Of a stretch of DNA of 5,566 nt, positions 1-5,018 are shown piece after piece. Made by a program: the position numbers and the translations under genes. Numbering within the stretch: position 1 is the stretch's first letter; the number at the start of each line of letters is the position of its first letter. The notes beneath the pieces were generated by a model. The model was not told the origin of the DNA. It saw nothing but the letters and a program-made list of their open reading frames with translations, and made no database searches. Source of the DNA: Ardenticatenales bacterium (GTDB taxonomy: Bacteria; Chloroflexota; Anaerolineae; Ardenticatenales; Ardenticatenaceae); contig JACCSL010001058.1 of the NCBI GenBank assembly GCA_013812995.1, positions 1 to 5,566 on the forward strand. The letters are read 5' to 3'.

Positions 1-1389
1 CCCATGCTGATGGTGCGGCGGCTGGCGGAGGGCGAGCTGGCCCACGAGGAGCGCGGCCCCCAGCCGGTGCGAACCATTCCCATGCACTTTGCCCAGCTTG
101 TCCAGGCCAATACCGTGGACTTTGCGACGGTCTTCGGCGCGGAGTCGGAGAGCCACTTCGCGATGGGGATGCCGCTGACGATGGATATTCGCATCCCCAT
201 CAACCTGCGGCGGCTCGTCGAGCGCTCCTCCGGTATCTTTGGCTCGACGGGCACGGGGAAAAGCTTTCTCACGCGGCTGCTGCTCTGCGGCATCATCCGC
301 CACAACGCGGCGGTCAACCTGATCTTCGACATGCACAACGAGTATGCCTACGGCAAGGAGTCGGAGGAGGGCGAGCAGGTCAAGGGGCTGCGCGAGCTAT
401 TTCCCTCCAAGATCGTGGTCTACACGCTGGACAAGAAGAACACGCGCGCCACGCATAACCTTGCCATCGGCCTGGACGAGATCGAGCCGGGCGATGTCCT
501 CTCGCTGAGTCGTGAGCTGGGTCTGTCGCCGCTCACCACCGATACGAACCTCGCCATGCTGCACCGCCGCTTCAACAAGAGATGGCTGCGCACCTTCCTT
601 GACATGAACGGTGAGCAACTCGAAGTCTTCTCGACGGAGGTCGGCGGGCACCTTGGCTCGCTCCAGGCACTCCACCGGCGACTCGCCCGCCTGCTGGACC
701 GCGAGTACATCCACGAGCATGTCAGCCACAATGTTTTTTCCGAGATGATGAGCTACCTCGACAAGGGCAAGCATCTCATCCTCCACTTTGGCCGCCATGA
801 TGACGTGCTGGATCAGATGATCGTCGCCAACATGGTCACGCGGCGCATCCGCGATCTCTACCAGGAGAAGACGGAAGCTTTTCAACTCTCGCAGAAGAAG
901 AGCGACCGTCCCACCCCGCTGGTCATTACTGTCGAGGAGGCGCACCGCTTCCTCAACCCGGAGATGGCACGGCAGACGATCTTCGGCACCATCGCGCGGG
1001 AGCTTCGCAAGTACTATGTCACGCTGCTCATCGTGGACCAGCGGCCCAGCGGCATCGACGACGAGATACTCTCGCAGGTGGGCACGCGCATCTCTGGCAA
1101 GCTGCTGGACGACCGCGACCTGGAGGCGGTACTCTCCGGCGTGAGCAACCGCCACGCTATCCGCGCGGGCCTTGCCAGCCTGGACACGAAGCAGCAGGTC
1201 ATGGTCTTTGGCCATGCGGTACCCATGCCCATCGCGCTGCGCACGCGCCGCTACGACAACGAGTTCTTCCAGGAGATGCGCCAGGAGCCCGGCAAGGTCA
1301 TTGATCTCTACGCGCCGCCGACCCCGCGCGCGGAAACTCTCAAAGAAGAGTCGTTCGAGGATGAGGTAGACAAGTTATTTGGCCGCTAG
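1..1389 (+). CDS. HerA-like ATPase (DUF87 / FtsK-HerA superfamily), 5' end outside window
   Basis: The frame is open from base 1 to the TAG at 1387-1389, so the gene very likely starts upstream; the ATG at 4 need not be the true start. Numbering residues from that ATG, a Walker A motif GSTGTGKS lies at 80-87, followed by FDMHNEY at about 108-114. The Walker B strand VITVEEAH is at 307-314 with a tandem acidic pair E311-E312, and a sensor-like strand LLIVDQRPS is at 341-349. This order, and the GIFGSTGTGKS context, are typical of HerA-type hexameric DNA translocases. In that family a beta-barrel (HAS) domain precedes the ATPase core; most of it would lie upstream. HerA proteins usually work with the nuclease NurA in DNA end processing, but no NurA-like gene is visible here. 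Some HerA-like ATPases serve defence systems instead, so the exact role is open. The next gene follows after 18 nt. Family assignment is strong; the pathway is inferred. Confidence 0.9.
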   Translation, partial: PMLMVRRLAEGELAHEERGPQPVRTIPMHFAQLVQANTVDFATVFGAESESHFAMGMPLTMDIRIPINLRRLVERSSGIFGSTGTGKSFLTRLLLCGIIRHNAAVNLIFDMHNEYAYGKESEEGEQVKGLRELFPSKIVVYTLDKKNTRATHNLAIGLDEIEPGDVLSLSRELGLSPLTTDTNLAMLHRRFNKRWLRTFLDMNGEQLEVFSTEVGGHLGSLQALHRRLARLLDREYIHEHVSHNVFSEMMSYLDKGKHLILHFGRHDDVLDQMIVANMVTRRIRDLYQEKTEAFQLSQKKSDRPTPLVITVEEAHRFLNPEMARQTIFGTIARELRKYYVTLLIVDQRPSGIDDEILSQVGTRISGKLLDDRDLEAVLSGVSNRHAIRAGLASLDTKQQVMVFGHAVPMPIALRTRRYDNEFFQEMRQEPGKVIDLYAPPTPRAETLKEESFEDEVDKLFGR

Positions 1390-1407
1390 CGGCAGAGAGT
1401 GGGACCA

Positions 1408-2130
1408 ATGAGGCTAACACGAGTGCTGGGGTGGATGCTGATCGTTATTTTGCCGCTCCTGGCGGCCTGCGAGCGCGGTGGCGAGGGCAGTGTGGCCGAA
1501 AGCGGCGCTGGCCCCCAGGTAGTCATCGTCGGGCCGCCCAGCGGCACCCGCATTCCCACGGGCCAGGTGGTCGAGATTCATAGCACCGCGAATGACGAAG
1601 CGGGTCTGGTGCAGCGCATCGAGCTGCACATCAACGGGGAGCTGATTGCGGAGGACACCACGCCCATCGCGGAAGGCCAGGCGAGCTTCAGCGTGGTGCA
1701 GCGCTGGGTACCCATCGCATCCGGCTCGGTCCAGGTGACCGTCTACGCCTACAACGCGCAGGGCCAGCAGAGCCAACCAGCGGCGATTACCCTGGAGGCC
1801 GAGGGCGAACCGCTCCTCCCGCCCACCACGCCCACGGTTACGAAGGCGACACCCGAGCCCACCGCCACGGTGGAGCTGAGTCCCACGCCCGAGGCTGGCA
1901 TTGTAGGACAGGTCAATGTACAGGCCGGGCTGAACGTGCGCGGCGAGCCCTCGCTGACCGCCGCGCGCATCGGCGGCGTGAACCTGAATGACGCGGTGAC
2001 CGCTATCGCGCGCAACGAGGCAGGGGACTGGGTGCGCATCCGCTTCGGCCCCGACAATCAGGAGGGGTGGGTTGTGGCGGAGTTCATCACCTGGGAAGGC
2101 GATGTTCAGAGCCTGCCGATAGGACAGTGA
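1408..2130 (+). CDS. Secreted lipoprotein with Ig-like domain and C-terminal SH3b domain
   Basis: Starting from the ATG at 1408 the product has 240 residues. It opens with a lipoprotein signal peptide: basic n-region RLTR, hydrophobic stretch to about residue 19, and lipobox LAAC with the lipidated Cys at 21. Residues about 38-130 look like a beta-sandwich Ig-like domain (PPSGTRIPTGQVVEI, then IELHINGELI and VTVYAYNAQGQ). A Pro/Thr-rich spacer covers about 135-165. Residues 168-230 form a bacterial SH3 (SH3b/SH3_3) domain with the signature LNVRGEPSLTAARIG, then GDWVRIR and EGWVVAEFI. Such proteins sit on the outer face of the membrane and may bind cell wall or glycans; no catalytic residues are seen. 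I prefer ATG 1408 over the in-frame GTG at 1399, because the purine-rich AGAGAG at 1394-1399 is 8 nt from 1408, while nothing suitable precedes 1399. The gene is probably co-transcribed with the upstream ATPase, although no functional link is evident. Confidence 0.88.
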   Translation: MRLTRVLGWMLIVILPLLAACERGGEGSVAESGAGPQVVIVGPPSGTRIPTGQVVEIHSTANDEAGLVQRIELHINGELIAEDTTPIAEGQASFSVVQRWVPIASGSVQVTVYAYNAQGQQSQPAAITLEAEGEPLLPPTTPTVTKATPEPTATVELSPTPEAGIVGQVNVQAGLNVRGEPSLTAARIGGVNLNDAVTAIARNEAGDWVRIRFGPDNQEGWVVAEFITWEGDVQSLPIGQ

Positions 2131-2133
2131 GTT

Positions 2134-2931
2134 CTACTCCAGAGCAAAATCGGCAACGAGTGGTAGATGGTCACTAAGCCCTTGCTCGAATATGTCTTCG
2201 TGTGACCCTACATCGCAGCGAACCAATTGGGTCAGCAGGATATCGGTGACGAAGAGATAATCTAGTTGCGCTGTGATTGTGCCCTTGGGCGTACGAAAAG
2301 TCGGTGTGAGTGCCTCTTTCGTATATCGAAGGCAATCAACGAGGCCAAGGGCAGCCAGTCGGTCCAGGTATTCACGGTTTCCTCTTGGTCCACCGCGCCA
2401 GCTATCGAACGTTTCGCATAGGTTAAAATCACCACCAATAATCCAGCACTCGTCTGGCTGTGGTTTGATGCGAGATAGGGCGGCCCATAGAAGATCGCCA
2501 ACCCAAACATCCCGATTCTGTGTTAGACGAACGGAGCTAACATCTACATCTGCAAGCTGCTTTTTGTCCACGGGCCAGGCAGGGCTATACACGTTCATAA
2601 CCCTGAGTTTAGGCCCGTGCTCCGGTTGGACTTCGACACCAACGAGGTTCCCTGCGAAATTCTCGATTTCCTTGTCAACCCAGGGAGCAGGGCCTTGCAG
2701 CATGATGGGATTTCCAACTGAACCACGCACAAGGATAGTTGTCATAAAACGCTGGGGCGAACCATTTTTGCCAGTGGGGAACTTCTGGACAATTTTGTAG
2801 TGTTGTTGGACTTGCTGTGGGATATGAGAGACTTCTTGGAGCAGTGCGAGGTCAGGCGCAAGGTCCAGGAGGTGGTCCCAGACACTACTCTGTGCGGAAG
2901 CTCGTCGACAGTTCCAAGAAACAACTCTCAT
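2134..2931 (-). CDS. Endonuclease/exonuclease/phosphatase (EEP) family protein
   Basis: This 265-residue protein shows the full set of EEP-fold active-site motifs in order: SWNC with Asn7, LLQEV with metal-binding Glu33, NVYSP with Tyr115, GGDFN with Asp168 and Asn170, LDYLF with Asp224, and the C-terminal SDH with Asp254-His255. These are the metal-dependent phosphodiester hydrolase residues shared by ExoIII/APE1, DNase I and phosphoesterase relatives. There is no signal peptide or membrane segment, so it is probably cytoplasmic. The start resembles ExoIII-type enzymes, but no ExoIII-specific DNA-binding region can be recognised and the substrate cannot be assigned. The start ATG overlaps the stop of the upstream glycosyltransferase gene as ATGA and is preceded by a near-perfect Shine-Dalgarno. 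The gene ends only 3 nt from the stop of the convergent lipoprotein gene. Base composition is lower in GC than the flanks (31 of 60 at 2281-2340), hinting at a different history. The fold call is firm; the reaction is open. Confidence 0.9.
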   Translation of the reverse strand: MRVVSWNCRRASAQSSVWDHLLDLAPDLALLQEVSHIPQQVQQHYKIVQKFPTGKNGSPQRFMTTILVRGSVGNPIMLQGPAPWVDKEIENFAGNLVGVEVQPEHGPKLRVMNVYSPAWPVDKKQLADVDVSSVRLTQNRDVWVGDLLWAALSRIKPQPDECWIIGGDFNLCETFDSWRGGPRGNREYLDRLAALGLVDCLRYTKEALTPTFRTPKGTITAQLDYLFVTDILLTQLVRCDVGSHEDIFEQGLSDHLPLVADFALE

Positions 2932-4151
2932 CTCGCACCTCCTTTTGGATTGGTATTTTGCTGCACCCTACGTTGCCCATCGTATATCTCAATGCCAACC
3001 AAAATGACGAGACAAGCAAGCGGAATGAGCACGAACATAAAATCGTTCTCGCGAATGCCGATGACGGTGTTGAGGAAGAAGAGCCAGGGAAGAACCAGCA
3101 GCGCCAGAGCAGCGAGTATCGCGGGAACACGCCAGCCATGCTCCCACGCCTGGCGCAGCCAGCTCAGCAGCGGGATGAGCAGCATTGCCTGATTCGTGGT
3201 GCCGGTCTGGAAGGGAATCAGCAGGCTAACGAGCAGCGTCCAATAGAGCGCCCGCTCGACCGCTCCAACGCTTTCCCGCTGCCGCACCCCTCGCCACCAC
3301 GCCGCGAGCATCGCCAGCACGAGGAGCCCCGCCAGGAATGTACTAAGCAGCTCCGCGCCGCCCGGCCAGAGCGCCGTCGAGAGCACCAGTAGCGGCGAGC
3401 GCCCGCCCGCCACCTCGGCATAGCGCTGCAAATCCTCGATGAAGCTCAGCGGCCAGCGCGGGAAGAGCATCATCGACGACAGCAGCAGCGCCCCCCCCGC
3501 GAAAAGCAGCCCCCCCAGGAAGCGCCAGCGCCGCTGCGCGAGCGTCCAGAGCAGCAGCCAGGGAGCCACCACGATGACCATCTGCGGCTTGATGACCGTT
3601 GCGGCCAGGGCCACGCCCGCCCACGCATCGTTGCCCCGTTGTAGCGCCAGCAGCGTGAGCAGAATAAAAAGTGTGATGTGCAGCGTGAACTGCCCCAGGA
3701 GAATCGTTCGTGCGACGGGGTAGAAGAGGAGCGTACCAAGCACGATGGCGACCAAACCGAGCGGTTTGGGTCGCCACTGCTCCAGCCGCAGCGAGGAGAG
3801 CACGAGGGCGATGGTGATCCACTGGAGGGCCGTCATCCAGAACGCCTGCGCCCACTCGTAGGGGAGATAGGCGAGGGGCCAGAAGGTGAAGAGCACCGGC
3901 AGCGGGTAGGCAAACCCCCCGCGACTGACTTCCTCCGGTGGAAAGCTCAGGAGGGGCAGCACCTCGTAGGCGACATCGAGCGCGTAGGGGTCGCGCCCCT
4001 GCAAGAGTAGCGCGCGCGCCCCATACCAGCGCGAAAAAAAGTCATTTGCCCCCGTGTGCTGGTAGGTGAACCCCTGGTAGAGCAGCACGCTCTGTAGAAT
4101 ATACAGCACCCCGAGGATCAGTCCCACCAGCAGCCATTGTTTTTTCACCAA
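2928..4151 (-). CDS. GT87-like (DUF2029) polytopic membrane glycosyltransferase
   Basis: The 407-residue product is very hydrophobic with roughly nine to eleven membrane segments, the first at about residues 6-25. After it comes an extracytoplasmic loop with NDFFSRW (Asp37 being the likely catalytic acid of a GT-C enzyme) and GRDPYA at 52-57. Later come FAYPLPVLF at about 80-88, a GQF motif at 153-155 and IKPQ at 187-190. This pattern fits the GT87/DUF2029 family, whose studied members transfer sugars (such as mannose) from polyprenyl-phosphate donors on the outer membrane face. The donor and acceptor here are unknown. The start is uncertain: TTG at 4151 has GGGGA 9 nt upstream, while GTG at 4148 is one codon later; an in-frame stop 30 nt upstream excludes a much longer protein. 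The gene contains poly-G runs of 7 and 8. The last ~180 bp are less GC-rich than the rest. It is followed by the EEP gene with an ATGA overlap. Confidence 0.85.
   Translation of the reverse strand: MVKKQWLLVGLILGVLYILQSVLLYQGFTYQHTGANDFFSRWYGARALLLQGRDPYALDVAYEVLPLLSFPPEEVSRGGFAYPLPVLFTFWPLAYLPYEWAQAFWMTALQWITIALVLSSLRLEQWRPKPLGLVAIVLGTLLFYPVARTILLGQFTLHITLFILLTLLALQRGNDAWAGVALAATVIKPQMVIVVAPWLLLWTLAQRRWRFLGGLLFAGGALLLSSMMLFPRWPLSFIEDLQRYAEVAGGRSPLLVLSTALWPGGAELLSTFLAGLLVLAMLAAWWRGVRQRESVGAVERALYWTLLVSLLIPFQTGTTNQAMLLIPLLSWLRQAWEHGWRVPAILAALALLVLPWLFFLNTVIGIRENDFMFVLIPLACLVILVGIEIYDGQRRVQQNTNPKGGAR
2937..2943 (-). promoter_or_regulatory. Strong Shine-Dalgarno of the EEP gene inside the GT87 coding sequence
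   Basis: On the minus strand the sequence AGGAGGT stands 5 nt before the ATG at 2931, as part of a longer AAAAGGAGGTG. It is a close match to the anti-SD of 16S rRNA. It lies within the last codons of the upstream glycosyltransferase gene. Together with the ATGA stop/start overlap, it supports both this start codon and translational coupling. Confidence 0.85.
3491..3516 (-). repeat. Paired poly-G tracts (G8 and G7) within the GT87 coding sequence
   Basis: On the coding (minus) strand a run of seven G lies at 3510-3516 (codons for Leu-Gly-Gly, residues 212-214). A run of eight G lies at 3491-3498 (Ala-Gly-Gly-Ala, residues 218-221). The runs are 11 bp apart. Both are in frame here, and the encoded segment is an ordinary membrane helix. 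Such runs are prone to slippage and to sequencing error. Confidence 0.8.
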
Positions 4152-4180
4152 GTGAAAGTATCCCCAGGTATCCTCAAGTG
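4149..4180. repeat. Nested short direct repeats in the DUF2283-GT87 gap
   Basis: The gap between the DUF2283 stop and the GT87 start carries two pairs of 6-bp direct repeats. On the + strand CAAGTG occurs at 4149-4154 and 4175-4180, and GTATCC at 4158-4163 and 4168-4173. The inner pair is spaced 10 bp start to start, about one helical turn. They are not palindromic, so no terminator hairpin is suggested. They could be a regulator site or an old small duplication; chance is also possible. Confidence 0.4.
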
Positions 4181-4181
4181 G

Positions 4182-4556
4182 TCACAGCGTGCTGACAACG
4201 AACACAAGCGGTTGAACGGCAATGATGGGAGTAATCTCCGTCAGATTGGGTGAGTATGCTGAAATTGCGAGAATGTCCCGCACGGGGGGGTGGCGGAGAA
4301 TATCAAGCACCATTTTGCGGAGGGGGAGTGGCATAGGATCTAAGCCAACGAGTGGAAAACTGCGTGGTCCCACATCCGTTTGTTGTATTAAGAGGGTGTA
4401 ATCAAATAAGGTTATACCCACTACCTGCTGCTCCTGCTGATTGATTCGCAGTAGAATATGATCAGTCAACTCAATGCCAGTAACATGCTTGCCCGGTGCA
4501 AACGAAATGTAGAGCGTATCGCTCTCCTGATCATAGTGGTAGCTAGGTTCTGTCAT
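4182..4556 (-). CDS. DUF2283-type small protein, putative antitoxin-like partner
   Basis: The product has 124 residues. Residues about 8-57 match the DUF2283 pattern: YDQESDTLYISF with the Asp-x-Leu-Tyr core, then a central acidic/hydrophobic strand, DHILLRINQ, and VVGITLFDYTLL. DUF2283 proteins are small and uncharacterised, and are often encoded beside a small toxin-like gene. The C-terminal part (about 60-124) goes beyond the core domain and is not recognised; it has PLVGLDPMPLPLRKM followed by hydrophobic residues. The ATG lies 3 nt after the stop of the 108-aa gene, with GGTGA as a plausible Shine-Dalgarno overlapping that stop, so the two are translationally linked. A run of seven C on the coding strand falls at 4284-4290 (HPPV). 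An antitoxin role is inferred from size and context only. Confidence 0.75.
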   Translation of the reverse strand: MTEPSYHYDQESDTLYISFAPGKHVTGIELTDHILLRINQQEQQVVGITLFDYTLLIQQTDVGPRSFPLVGLDPMPLPLRKMVLDILRHPPVRDILAISAYSPNLTEITPIIAVQPLVFVVSTL

Positions 4557-4559
4557 TTT

Positions 4560-4886
4560 TCACCAGACCGCTTTCTGATAGGCTGTGACGATGTAGTTGT
4601 TAGTGGCTTCCCCGTTTTCACCCTCATTGAACCGAAAAAGAACAATAACGACAATATGGGTATTATCCTCAACCAAATCTGTGAATGTGTGACTATACCG
4701 ATATTTTTGCGGATTAAGTGAATCTTGCTGGCGACGACCATATTGGATCACTTCTTTGAGATGCTCTTCATAACCAGCCATTTCAGGATGGTTAAGCGGA
4801 TCAATGATATGTTCCCATCGTTCCTCTGTCATATAGATCAGGTTGTTTTGGTGGTCCTGCACGGTCCAGCGCCTACCTGCTGTCAT
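4560..4886 (-). CDS. 108-aa protein, putative toxin-like nuclease of the DUF2283-linked type
   Basis: This small soluble protein has no signal peptide. Residues 18-36 hold YMTEERWEHI and NHPEM (His26, His33). Then come EVIQYGRRQ (46-53, Arg51-Arg52), a Tyr/His-rich stretch 62-66, a beta-rich HIVVIVLFRF (77-86) and a C-terminal YIVTAYQ (98-104). The layout of an N-terminal His-Pro-Glu helix, paired basic residues and a final strand with T-A-Y resembles small phage-like RNases of the barnase/EndoU/RelE-like (PBECR) group. I recognise the resemblance by eye only and it is weak. The start ATG at 4886 is supported by GAGGT at 4892-4896, 5 nt upstream. It is the first gene of the four-gene minus-strand cluster and sits directly behind a strong predicted promoter. 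Its composition is AT-richer than the surroundings (23 of 60 GC at 4621-4680), which suggests horizontal arrival. A real gene is likely; toxin function is unproven. Confidence 0.72.
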   Translation of the reverse strand: MTAGRRWTVQDHQNNLIYMTEERWEHIIDPLNHPEMAGYEEHLKEVIQYGRRQQDSLNPQKYRYSHTFTDLVEDNTHIVVIVLFRFNEGENGEATNNYIVTAYQKAVW

Positions 4887-4903
4887 AACTTACCTCATTT
4901 TGG

Positions 4904-4932
4904 TGGACGCTCGGGCAACCTAACTGTATTAT
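4904..4932 (+). promoter_or_regulatory. Sigma70-like promoter for the GT39-like gene, sharing the -10 region
   Basis: On the plus strand TATTAT at 4927-4932 (5 of 6 matches) acts as a -10. TGGACG at 4904-4909 (4 of 6) acts as a -35 with a 17-nt spacer. Initiation near 4939 would leave a leader of about 80 nt before the ATG at 5019. The -10 is almost the same DNA as the minus-strand -10, because TATTATA at 4927-4933 reads TATAATA on the other strand. Confidence 0.5.
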
Positions 4933-4956
4933 ACGACCTCACTTTCCCTCTCGCAA
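4928..4956 (-). promoter_or_regulatory. Sigma70-like promoter for the four-gene minus-strand cluster
   Basis: Read on the minus strand there is a perfect TATAAT -10 at 4928-4933. A TTGCGA -35 (4 of 6 matches to TTGACA) lies at 4951-4956, with an optimal 17-nt spacer. Transcription would start near 4920-4921, giving a leader of about 35 nt before the ATG at 4886. This is the best promoter match seen in the window. Confidence 0.72.
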
Positions 4957-4970
4957 TGCTTGCAAAGACC

Positions 4971-5008
4971 CATCTCCTCTGCAAAGTGGAGATCGCTCGC
5001 CGGAGATG
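4971..5008 (+). promoter_or_regulatory. GT39 leader with alternative pairings of an anti-SD-like segment
   Basis: CATCTCC at 4971-4977 can pair with GGAGAT at 4988-4993 (6 bp, 10-nt loop). It can instead pair with GGAGATG at 5002-5008 (7 bp, 24-nt loop), which holds the only Shine-Dalgarno candidate for the GT39-like gene. The two pairings exclude each other. The element also contains a TGCAAAG copy (4980-4986) repeated from 4961-4967. The stems are short, so a regulatory role is speculative. Confidence 0.35.
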
Positions 5009-5018
5009 ATATACCCTG

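Noticed and set aside
397..1215. 272-aa open frame antisense to the HerA-like ATPase
   Set aside because: It is a shadow of the GC-rich coding strand. The + frame carries intact Walker A and B motifs, and the antisense product has no recognisable domain.
1399..1401. GTG as start of the lipoprotein gene
   Set aside because: It would add MGP before the ATG with no ribosome binding site at a proper distance; ATG 1408 gives a standard lipoprotein n-region and a better SD spacing.
2169..2207. GGTCAC / GTGACC inverted repeat just beyond the lipoprotein stop, considered as a terminator
   Set aside because: The loop is 27 nt, no T-run follows, and it falls inside the EEP coding sequence; most likely chance.
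2273..2800. 175-aa + strand frame over the EEP gene
   Set aside because: The minus strand has all EEP catalytic motifs in order. The + frame is low-complexity in character with no motif or ribosome binding site.
2817..3392. 191-aa + strand frame rich in Arg, Gln and Pro
   Set aside because: Its composition is that expected for the complement of a Leu/Ala/Trp-rich membrane protein; the GT87 gene on the other strand explains the region.
3343..3855. 170-aa minus-strand frame in a different phase from GT87
   Set aside because: It is Ala/Gly/Arg-rich, lies wholly inside the GT87 gene, and lacks motifs and a Shine-Dalgarno.
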